Assembly (NCBI GenBank): GCA_946631535.1
Contig: CAMPAF010000164.1
Location: 1 to 6,868 of the forward strand
Length of the DNA stretch: 6,868 nucleotides
Direction: 5' to 3'
DNA from: an uncultured Verrucomicrobiota bacterium
Lineage (GTDB): Bacteria; Verrucomicrobiota; Kiritimatiellia; RFP12; UBA1067
A model generated the notes under the pieces. The model saw only the letters and a list, made by a program, of their open reading frames with translations, did no database searches and was not told where the DNA came from. Shown one piece after another: positions 1-5,266 of this stretch. The position numbers and the translations under genes were made by a program. The first letter of the stretch is position 1. The number at the start of each line of letters is the position of its first letter.

Positions 1-100
1 TCAAAGTTGTTTTTACCAGTTGTTCTGGTTGTTTCCAATCTCAAAACGCATGGGGAAAAAACGCAGATGCGCCCATGAAAAACTCTGACCGAAAGAAGTA
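1..100. other. AT-rich leader upstream of the lipoprotein gene
   Basis: This stretch is clearly more AT-rich than the genes that follow. It contains three GTTGTT direct repeats (starting at 6, 19 and 28) and a short inverted repeat, ACCAG (15-19) and CTGGT (25-29), separated by five bases. All three forward frames are open from the window edge to stops at 76-78, 89-91 and 99-101, so the tail of an upstream gene cannot be excluded, but none of the three peptides is recognisable. Most likely it is intergenic regulatory DNA. Confidence 0.4.
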
Positions 101-124
101 ATGGCGGTGGGTGAGGAGTTCGGC

Positions 125-130
125 TATAAT
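125..130 (+). promoter_or_regulatory. -10 promoter box of the lipoprotein gene
   Basis: A perfect TATAAT lies 30 bases before the chosen ATG at 161. The position where a -35 would sit (about 102-107, TGGCGG) is a poor match, so only the -10 is convincing. Its location argues against the alternative upstream ATG at 101, because translation from there would begin upstream of this promoter. Confidence 0.55.
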
Positions 131-160
131 AAGAGACGTGTTGCCCAGAGAAAGGAATTA

Positions 161-1102
161 ATGAAAGAAGGTACTTTGTCCAGAACGTTTCTGATCATTT
201 TCGCGCTCGCCGCGTGCGCAGCGGCGTCTTGCGCGTGCGGCGGCGTCCCGAAGTATGCCGACGAGCTGCGGGACCATTGCTGGCTGTGGGGACACGAGAC
301 AGGCCAGGTGGACGGCGCGAACAACGGCTGGTTGCTTGACGTCGCCCGTTCGTACTACCACATGGCCGACGCGGCGCGGGACGTCGGCATCCACAACCTG
401 AACGCGATCCGCTGGGACAAGCCGGACAAGTCCTTCCGCGATTCGCTGAAGCCGCTGAAGCGCGTCACGTGGCCGATCAGCGGAAACAAGACGGAGAAGA
501 ACTACACGTACGACGCGCTGGCGGACTGGTGTTTCGCGGCCGCGGACGAGATGCCGAACGTGACGGGTTTCGACCTTGACGATTTCTTCATCGCGAGAGG
601 GAAGTCCGTGACCGTGCAGACGGCCACGGGATCCGCGTTGTCGTGTCCGACGCGCTTCCCGTACGAGCAGCTCGTCGAACTGCGCAAGCGCCTTTCCGCG
701 TACCCGCGGCCGTTGGAGTTGCGCGTCGTGACGTACGACGAACTTCTCGACAACCGGGAGAATCCGGGCGACCTGAAGCCGTCGCTCGATCTCGTTGATG
801 CCATCACCTACTGGACTTGGAAGGCGAAGAACATCCCTGGCATACCCGCGCATCTCGCGAAACTGCGCAAGCTCGCGCCCGGCAAGCCGATCTACCTTGG
901 AATCTATCTTTGGGATTTCGGAAGTCACAAGGAGATGCCGCTGGAGCTGATGGAGATGCAGCTGAAGTTTGCCCTGGACGGCTGGAAGGACGGTACGCTG
1001 GAAGGTTTCGTGTTCCTCTGCTCGTCGATCTGCAACAGGCCGTATCCTGCTGTCGTCGCCGCGCAGAAGTGGATTTCCGAGCACGGCAATTTGCGCCGTT
1101 GA
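161..1102 (+). CDS. Secreted lipoprotein with a putative TIM-barrel (glycosidase-like) domain
   Basis: The product is 313 aa. I chose the ATG at 161 because an AAAGGA ribosome site (151-156) lies just before it, TATAAT lies upstream, and the protein then begins with a proper signal peptide: a basic start (K2, R8), a hydrophobic run at residues 9-18, and a lipobox LAAC ending at C19. C24 is an alternative lipidation site. An upstream ATG at 101 would put a charged 20-residue extension in front of the signal peptide. The mature part has no repeats or membrane spans. Segments such as GFDLDDFF, LRVVTYDELL, YWTWKA, KPIYLGIYLWDF and LEGFVFLCSS look like the alternating strands and acidic strand-ends of a TIM barrel, as in glycoside hydrolases and uncharacterised barrel proteins common in Verrucomicrobia and Planctomycetes. 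I do not recognise a specific family. The acidic pair in GFDLDDFF is a possible catalytic site, by inference only. A sugar-sensing regulator follows 37 nt downstream, which fits a role in glycan use. Confidence 0.75.
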   Translation: MKEGTLSRTFLIIFALAACAAASCACGGVPKYADELRDHCWLWGHETGQVDGANNGWLLDVARSYYHMADAARDVGIHNLNAIRWDKPDKSFRDSLKPLKRVTWPISGNKTEKNYTYDALADWCFAAADEMPNVTGFDLDDFFIARGKSVTVQTATGSALSCPTRFPYEQLVELRKRLSAYPRPLELRVVTYDELLDNRENPGDLKPSLDLVDAITYWTWKAKNIPGIPAHLAKLRKLAPGKPIYLGIYLWDFGSHKEMPLELMEMQLKFALDGWKDGTLEGFVFLCSSICNRPYPAVVAAQKWISEHGNLRR

Positions 1103-1125
1103 AAAGAGTTGTGGATCATATCGCT

Positions 1126-1131
1126 AGGGGG
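1126..1131 (+). promoter_or_regulatory. Ribosome binding site of the GntR-LacI regulator
   Basis: AGGGGG with eight bases to the ATG at 1140. A nearer ATG at 1135 is in a different frame, so this spacing supports the start at 1140. Confidence 0.5.
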
Positions 1132-1139
1132 CACATGAC

Positions 1140-2186
1140 ATGTCCAACGAGAACACGAAGGCCAAGAAGATCTGCGAGGCCCTGCGGAGGGAGCTGCAGG
1201 GCACGCGCGCGCTTCCCAGCGAACGCGCGCTGATGCGCCGTTTCGACGCGGCGCGCGAGACGGTGCGCCGCGCGCTCGCCGAGCTCCAGGCGGAGGGTCT
1301 GGTGGTGCGCCAGGTGGGGAAGGGCACGTTCCCCTCGAAGCGGGCGCGCCAGGTGCCGGGGCGCATCGGCCTCATCGTGCTCTCCTACGCGGAAATCTTC
1401 GCGCCCATCTGCTCGGAGATCGGCCGCCTGTGCCGCGCGCGCGGCCTGGAGCTGCTGTTCGGCGACGTGTCCGCTCTCGACTACACGGCCCGCGCGGAGC
1501 AGGCGCGCCGCTTCGCGCGCGACTTCGTGGCGCAGCGCGTGAGCGGCGTGATCCTCCAGCCGATCGGCTTCATGGAGAACGCGGCGGCGCTCAACGCCGA
1601 GATGCGCGACCTCTTCGCGGCGGCCAACGTCCCCGTGGTGTTGCTGGACAGCGGCTGGCCGGACGGTCTAGGCGCGGCGGACGTGGTCGGCGTGGACAAC
1701 TTCCGCTGCGGGCAGGCGCTCGCCGAACACCTGCTCGCGCAAGGTGCGCGCCGCTGCCTTTTCCTCACGCGCCCATACGCGCCGCCCAGCAACCAGCTTC
1801 GCTACGAGGGCGTGCGCAGCCGCATGGACTGCAACGTCTTGCAGATGGAGCCCGACAATGCGGCGGCGCTCCGCAGGGCGCTGAAGCGTCATCACCTCGA
1901 CGCGCTCGCGTGCGGGTACGACGCCTACGCCGCGCAGGTGCTGAAGACGCTCGGCGGGCTGGGCGTCTCCGTGCCGAACGACATCCTGCTGACGGGCTTC
2001 GACGACGTGAAGTACGCGACGCTCGTCTCGCCGCCGCTCACGACCGTCCGCCAGCCCTGCGCCGAGATCGCGCGCGCCGCGTTCGAGTCCCTGCTCGCGC
2101 GTTCGGCCGAGCCCGACCGCACGCCGCGCACGATCCTCCTCAGCGCCCCGCTCGTCACGCGGGACTCCACGTCGCCGCGCAAATGA
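1140..2186 (+). CDS. GntR-LacI hybrid transcriptional regulator (AraR-like architecture)
   Basis: The product is 348 aa. The start at 1140 has an AGGGGG ribosome site (1126-1131) eight bases upstream. Residues about 5-64 form a GntR-type winged helix-turn-helix, with the signature LPSERALMRRF (25-35), recognition helix region ARETVRRALAELQAEGL (38-54) and wing VVRQVGKGTF (55-64). From residue 74 a LacI/periplasmic-binding-protein sensor begins (GRIGLIVLSY), with RVSGVILQP, VPVVLLDSGWP, VVGVDNFRCGQALAEHLL and the closing TGFDDVKYATLVSPPLTTVRQP typical of LacI-family effector domains. The same GntR-plus-LacI layout is known from Bacillus AraR. Such proteins usually repress sugar-use genes until a sugar binds. 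The effector cannot be read from sequence. The gene follows the lipoprotein gene by 37 nt with no obvious terminator, so the two are probably co-transcribed. A palindrome of GntR-operator type lies 245 nt beyond its stop, in front of the LamG gene. Confidence 0.92.
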   Translation: MSNENTKAKKICEALRRELQGTRALPSERALMRRFDAARETVRRALAELQAEGLVVRQVGKGTFPSKRARQVPGRIGLIVLSYAEIFAPICSEIGRLCRARGLELLFGDVSALDYTARAEQARRFARDFVAQRVSGVILQPIGFMENAAALNAEMRDLFAAANVPVVLLDSGWPDGLGAADVVGVDNFRCGQALAEHLLAQGARRCLFLTRPYAPPSNQLRYEGVRSRMDCNVLQMEPDNAAALRRALKRHHLDALACGYDAYAAQVLKTLGGLGVSVPNDILLTGFDDVKYATLVSPPLTTVRQPCAEIARAAFESLLARSAEPDRTPRTILLSAPLVTRDSTSPRK

Positions 2187-2273
2187 CCGCCAAATTACCT
2201 AACGAAAAACCGCCAAATTACCTAACGAAAAACCGCCAAATTACCTAATGAAAAACCGCCAAATTACCTAACG
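2187..2273. repeat. 23-bp tandem repeat, 3.8 copies
   Basis: The unit is CCGCCAAATTACCTAACG followed by five A residues. Copies lie at 2187-2209, 2210-2232, 2233-2255 (one C-to-T change at 2249) and a partial copy at 2256-2273. The array starts on the very next base after the regulator's TGA and ends one base before a perfect TTGACA at 2275-2280. The period is not a multiple of three, so it is not a coding repeat. It is AT-rich against a GC-rich background. The unit has no internal palindrome, unlike a CRISPR or REP element, and there are no spacers. It could be a binding array for a protein, an iteron-like element, or slippage-expanded intergenic DNA; its function is unknown to me. Confidence 0.93.
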
Positions 2274-2274
2274 G

Positions 2275-2303
2275 TTGACATCTGCGCATGTTTCAGCTGT
2301 CAT
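2275..2303 (+). promoter_or_regulatory. Possible promoter abutting the tandem repeat
   Basis: A perfect -35 hexamer TTGACA (2275-2280) is followed after exactly 17 bases by TGTCAT (2298-2303), which matches TATAAT at four of six positions. Any transcript would run through about 200 nt of apparently non-coding DNA towards the LamG gene at 2511, making it a possible second, upstream LamG promoter or a small-RNA promoter. The weak -10 keeps confidence low. Confidence 0.3.
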
Positions 2304-2430
2304 TTGCGGTACTTGTCGCGCACGGGGATTTCGCCTACCGTCGCAAGGAGGATGGAATCGTCATCTGCCCGATTGGGTGCATCCGGCCATGATTGTGGGG
2401 CATTTGCAATAGCCACCCCGCCTAAAAAAG
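2304..2430. other. Intergenic stretch without a convincing gene
   Basis: This is the remainder of the 324-base gap between the regulator and the LamG gene. Several short frames are open here: a forward 34-codon frame from ATG 2288 to TGA 2392, a forward 28-codon frame from ATG 2352 to TAG 2438, and a reverse frame ending at 2302 that is open back to 2435. None has a usable ribosome site (the AAGGAGG at 2345-2351 touches the ATG at 2352 directly) and none is recognised. I see no rho-independent terminator. Confidence 0.4.
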
Positions 2431-2442
2431 TGGTCTAGACCA
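2431..2442. promoter_or_regulatory. Perfect 12-bp palindrome, candidate GntR-type operator
   Basis: TGGTCTAGACCA reads identically on both strands. It matches the core operator form known for HutC-subfamily GntR regulators (for example Streptomyces DasR sites), whose half-site is TGGT with a central CTAG. It sits 25 bases upstream of the -10 box of the LamG gene, at the upstream edge of the -35 region, where a bound repressor could block RNA polymerase. The nearest regulator, encoded at 1140-2186, has a GntR DNA-binding domain. That this regulator binds this site is inference; AraR-like proteins in Bacillus use a different sequence. Confidence 0.6.
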
Positions 2443-2464
2443 TTCGGCCGCGCGTGCCGGATTG

Positions 2465-2473
2465 TGGTAGAAT
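2465..2473 (+). promoter_or_regulatory. Extended -10 promoter of the LamG gene
   Basis: TGGTAGAAT is an extended -10 element: TGG directly before TAGAAT, which matches TATAAT at five of six positions. No good -35 exists (3 of 6 at 2444-2449), which is typical of extended -10 promoters. The expected transcript start near 2480 gives a leader of about 30 nt with the purine-rich ribosome site AGAGGAAAG (2497-2505) before the ATG at 2511. Confidence 0.5.
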
Positions 2474-2510
2474 ACCGGCAAGTTCGCTTAAGGAAGAGAG
2501 GAAAGAGACG

Positions 2511-4004
2511 ATGAAGCCGCTTAAAATGCTCGTGGGCGCGCTGGCGCTGCTGTCCCTGTCCGCACAGTCCAAGACGGTACTTTGGTATCGGCTAGATGGT
2601 TTTGCCGTGGGAGAGAAGACCACGGCGTCCACGTTGATCGACAACCTTGCCGATCCCGGAAACAACCAGCTGACATGCCACTCCTTGTCTGGCACGCAGC
2701 GCGGCACGACCGCGTCTCTGATGCCGGTCGGCACGGCGGGGCTGGGCGGCACCTTGGGCGTGTATGATCCCGTGACAGGCGAGTTTCATGCGCGCGGGAA
2801 CGCGCTCCATTTCGGTCTTGACGAAGTGCCGGTCGGTACGGCCAACAGTCCGGGCGGCATGTTGCGACTGCTCAACGGCCTCGAATTGACGAACATCACG
2901 GTAGAGGTGATCTACCGCTTTTCGCCAGGAGACATGCTGTCTTGGAGCATGGCGCCGCTTGTGATGCAGGAGGGGGTTAATGCCTCTCGCGAAGGTTGGC
3001 TGTTGTCGGCGGCGGGGTGGACGGGCAAGCTGTCGGCACGCTTTGAGGTGTGTGATCAAGACGGCGCGAACCAGACTAGTGCAAGTTTCCAACTTTCCAC
3101 CTACTCGTCCGGGCAATGGCACCATGCGGCGTTCACGTTCGATGCGGACGGGATTGCGTGCCTCTATCTCGACTATGACAACATATCGAGGAAGACAACA
3201 TGGGCCGGAAAGCGGCTTGCGACCTTCACGAAAGCCATGACGGTTGCCGCGAACAACGGAACAAGCAATCGCACGTTCCCCGGCGATATCCTTGAAATAC
3301 GCATCTCCGACGTTGCGCTTCCCCCGTCGTCGTTTCTGCGCGTACATGAGGCGCCTCGCTCCATGGTTGACTCGAAGACCGTTGTCCACGTGCCGTTCAC
3401 GATGGCCGGCACGGCGCTCGGTGCAGGTGGCATCGACATGAACGCCGTGACGAATGCGCCGTATACGGCGAGGTTCGTGGCGGCGACGAACGTGCCGGAT
3501 AGCCTGGCGTCTGCGTCCGTGAAGCCGGCCGAAGCCTTCCGCGACGGCATCGGCTCCACGAACATGGTCGCGAACGTAGCGGCCATCTTCACGCCTACGA
3601 ATGGTGCGCGCGTCGGCACCCATCTTCGAATCAACGACACGAACGCCATGCTTTTTGCGGAGAGTTGCACGCTCGAGTGCTTCTTCAAGACGCCGGGCGC
3701 GATCCAGCCGAACGACACGTGGGTGTTCTTCTGCGAACCCGGCGTGAAGGTCTTTATCTCCGACAGCGGTAAGAATGTCGGGAAGATATGGTCGCGGACG
3801 TTTCCGAAGGATGGCGATTGGGACACCATGCAGACTACGTACAGCGTGGCACGCGTCGATGACGGTGAATGGCACCATCTGGCATACGTCGTCAATAAGG
3901 CCGCCGGAACGGCAACGCTCTACATCGATTATGCCTACCAGTCGCATGCGACCGTTACGCCTTGCACGAACATTGCCAACTCTTGTCTCTATGTTGGACG
4001 GTAG
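2511..4004 (+). CDS. Secreted LamG-domain protein, 5' part of a gene cut by a TAG
   Basis: The frame encodes 497 aa and stops at TAG 4002-4004. ATG 2511 is chosen because it follows an AGAGGAAAG ribosome site and a promoter, and gives a signal peptide (K2, K5, hydrophobic LVGALALLSLSA, cleavage near residue 18-20). In-frame GTG 2454 lies upstream of the -10 box. Two LamG/concanavalin-like jelly-roll domains (Laminin_G_3 type) are visible. The first carries GQWHHAAFTFD with W203 and ends with DILEIRISDVALPPSSFL near 260-277. The second carries GEWHHLAYVV with W454 and a TATLYIDY strand. The second domain is cut short: its final strands, including the expected DEVRI motif, lie just beyond the TAG in the same frame. 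LamG domains bind glycans or proteins and are common in large secreted proteins of PVC bacteria; no catalytic domain is visible. The truncated product would lack the closing strands of domain 2 and probably misfold. Confidence 0.82.
   Translation: MKPLKMLVGALALLSLSAQSKTVLWYRLDGFAVGEKTTASTLIDNLADPGNNQLTCHSLSGTQRGTTASLMPVGTAGLGGTLGVYDPVTGEFHARGNALHFGLDEVPVGTANSPGGMLRLLNGLELTNITVEVIYRFSPGDMLSWSMAPLVMQEGVNASREGWLLSAAGWTGKLSARFEVCDQDGANQTSASFQLSTYSSGQWHHAAFTFDADGIACLYLDYDNISRKTTWAGKRLATFTKAMTVAANNGTSNRTFPGDILEIRISDVALPPSSFLRVHEAPRSMVDSKTVVHVPFTMAGTALGAGGIDMNAVTNAPYTARFVAATNVPDSLASASVKPAEAFRDGIGSTNMVANVAAIFTPTNGARVGTHLRINDTNAMLFAESCTLECFFKTPGAIQPNDTWVFFCEPGVKVFISDSGKNVGKIWSRTFPKDGDWDTMQTTYSVARVDDGEWHHLAYVVNKAAGTATLYIDYAYQSHATVTPCTNIANSCLYVGR
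4002..4004 (+). other. In-frame amber codon interrupting the LamG gene
   Basis: The reading frame runs CGG TAG ATT AGT GGG and then continues open for 285 further codons to TGA 4860-4862 without any frame change. The residues on both sides read as one LamG domain: YVGR, then the stop, then ISGTYLQYFPGWMDEVRI. A single C-to-T change of a Gln CAG codon would explain it. TAG is also the normal stop of the neighbouring pheS gene, so genome-wide amber recoding is unlikely. Confidence 0.85.
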
Positions 4005-4862
4005 ATTAGTGGGACATATCTCCAATATTTCCCCGGCTGGATGGACGAGGTACGCATCACGCGGCGTGCGCTCCGGCCGTGCGAATTCCTGACGTCGCAT
4101 TCCGTACCCACGCGTCCCGCGACGCTCGTACATGTTGCGTTCGAGAACAACTACGCGGTGGCGCCGTATCCGTCGCTTGCCGATGACGGCGAGGGCGTGG
4201 CGCGCGAGGGCGGCAACGTGCCGACGTTTGACCGTGCGACGCCGGGTGACGTCATCTTGGACGGCGAAGATGGAACGGATGTGCGGTCGAACACATATTC
4301 ACTGCGGATGGATGGAAGCCAGGTGCAGTTCCCGCGCATGGTCGCGCTGGAGGTGCCGTCATTCACCGTCGAGTGTTTCGCGAAGATCACGGTGGCCCAG
4401 CAAGGCGTGGGCTTTCTGCGGCAAAACCAGTCGTCCACCATATTCGAGGGACGGGATCCCTATCCGCGGTGGATGCTCTTTCTCTATCCGGGATACGACA
4501 CACGGATCGGCTGCAATTTCTCGACGACCGTAGGTACGGGTGGTGGCATCGTTTACGATACGTTGCCGACGAGTTTTGCAGACGGCAAATGGCACCACTG
4601 GGCGGTCACTTTTGCATCGGAAGTGACGGACGGCGGCGCCACGACGAACACTGTGACCGAGCTTTGGCGTGACTATGTGAGTTATGGCAGGAGGACGGTG
4701 TCTGGGACGATGCTGTTGCCGCAAGGCGACTGCGGCTTCACGATTGGCGCGAACAACGACTTTACGGGATGGGTAGACGAACTGCGCTGTTCGGTCGGCG
4801 TGCTGCCGCCGAGCGCGTTCATGCATGCGCGGCCCAACGGCACGATGGTGATTTTCAGATGA
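4005..4862 (+). pseudogene. LamG-domain protein, 3' part beyond the in-frame TAG
   Basis: This is the same frame as 2511-4004 and completes LamG domain 2 with GWMDEVRITRRALRPCEFL. It then carries a full third LamG domain with GKWHHWAVTF (W694, counting the TAG as codon 498), GWVDELRCSVGVLPPSAF near 754-771, and the tail NGTMVIFR before TGA 4860-4862. The first ATG (4041) falls inside the conserved domain-ending motif and has no ribosome site, so independent translation is unlikely. Without the TAG the protein would be 783 aa with three LamG domains. The codons after the stop look as well preserved as those before it, which suggests the mutation is recent, or that occasional read-through still occurs. 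Confidence 0.8.
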
Positions 4863-5159
4863 CGGGAAAGGAGAAGTGTCTCTACGCGCCTCCGGGAGGC
4901 GCACGTGGCCATCGCCTACGACGCGAACGACGGCGAGGGTTCCTGGACGCTCTACGTGGAAGGGAAGCAGGTCGGCACGGTGAAGAACTTCTACCGGCCC
5001 ACGTCCGTCGACTACAGCCGCGGCGGCGACTTCACACTCGGCTCGACGGTCCATCCGCTTTCCGCCACCATGGACATGTGGCGCGTGAGCACGGTCGCAT
5101 ATGCTCCGGAAGATCTACTCTTCGCGCCGCTCGGCGGCACCATTATGATCTTTAGGTAA
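4863..5159 (+). pseudogene. Remnant of another LamG gene: C-terminal half-domain
   Basis: After TGA 4860-4862 the same frame stays open to TAA 5157-5159. From about 4896 it reads as the second half of a LamG domain: AHVAIAYDANDGEGSW, TLYVEGKQVGT, GGDFTLGSTV, then MDMWRVSTVAYAPEDLLF and the tail GGTIMIFR. That tail closely mirrors NGTMVIFR at the end of the preceding gene. The N-terminal half of the domain is missing, and the first 11 codons after the stop do not resemble LamG. A GTG at 4905 could serve as a formal start, but it lies inside the domain core. The best reading is the residue of a tandem paralogue after deletion or recombination. Confidence 0.7.
4886..4902. repeat. Perfect hairpin at the LamG fragment junction
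   Basis: GCGCCTC and GAGGCGC form a perfect 7-bp GC-rich stem with a CGG loop. It lies 23 bases after the LamG stop codon, exactly where LamG similarity resumes. No T-run follows, so a classic rho-independent terminator is unlikely. It may be a factor-assisted terminator or a structure that promoted the deletion. Confidence 0.5.
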
Positions 5160-5187
5160 CCTTGACGCCAGATTTTCGCCTGGTCGC

Positions 5188-5216
5188 TAGCCAGTGCGCA
5201 TGAAATTTGGTATCAT
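5188..5216 (+). promoter_or_regulatory. Promoter of ribBA
   Basis: TATCAT (5211-5216, five of six to consensus) is preceded by TGG, making an extended -10, and by TAGCCA (5188-5193, four of six to TTGACA) at the ideal 17-base spacing. It starts a transcript about 45 nt ahead of the ribBA ATG, so ribBA is probably transcribed independently of the LamG genes. Confidence 0.5.
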
Positions 5217-5221
5217 CCTTT

Positions 5222-5253
5222 GTCCGTCGGCGACAAGGAAGTTGTCGGCGGAC
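5222..5253 (+). promoter_or_regulatory. Hairpin in the ribBA leader
   Basis: CGACAA (5231-5236) pairs perfectly with TTGTCG (5242-5247) around a GGAAG loop, and outside it GTCCG (5222-5226) pairs with CGGAC (5249-5253). The hairpin ends three bases before the ribosome site AAGGAAAG (5256-5263), and its loop region contains a similar AAGGAAG. This could tune translation of ribBA. It is far too short to be the FMN riboswitch that often precedes riboflavin genes, and that aptamer's conserved elements are absent. Confidence 0.45.
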
Positions 5254-5255
5254 GC

Positions 5256-5263
5256 AAGGAAAG
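5256..5263 (+). promoter_or_regulatory. Ribosome binding site of ribBA
   Basis: AAGGAAAG lies just upstream of ATG 5267, the AGGA core being six bases from it. It decides the start in favour of the 396-residue form over the longer frame beginning at 5207. Confidence 0.6.
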
Positions 5264-5266
5264 ACA

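Noticed and set aside
101..160. Upstream ATG at 101 as the start of the lipoprotein gene, overlapping a TAA (TAATG)
   Set aside because: It lies upstream of the TATAAT box and would put a charged 20-residue extension ahead of the signal peptide. The ATG at 161 has a better ribosome site.
158..1084. 308-codon open frame on the minus strand opposite the lipoprotein gene
   Set aside because: Arg/Val-rich shadow translation without a signal or family; the plus strand has promoter, ribosome site and lipoprotein signal.
2187..2273. Tandem repeat as a CRISPR array
   Set aside because: The units are directly contiguous with no spacers, the unit is not palindromic, and no cas gene is present.
2395..2420. 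Hairpin GGGG...CCCC upstream of the operator as a terminator
   Set aside because: Only about four base pairs can form around a long loop, and the sequence after it is an A-run, not a T-run.
2352..2438. 28-codon frame with AAGGAGG directly before its ATG
   Set aside because: The ribosome site touches the start codon, leaving no spacing, and the stop falls inside the operator palindrome; the peptide is unrecognised.
2592..4133. 513-codon open frame on the minus strand opposite the LamG gene
   Set aside because: Its translation is Arg- and His-rich with no domain, signal or ribosome site, while the plus strand has clear LamG motifs. It is a codon-bias shadow.
4041..4862. Separate gene starting at ATG 4041
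   Set aside because: That ATG is inside the conserved GWMDEVRI motif that closes LamG domain 2, in the same frame as the upstream gene and without a ribosome site, so it is a continuation and not a new gene.
5160..5200. Rho-independent terminator between the LamG remnant and ribBA (CCAG/CTGG repeats)
   Set aside because: The possible stems are only four to five base pairs, compete with each other, and are not followed by a T-run.
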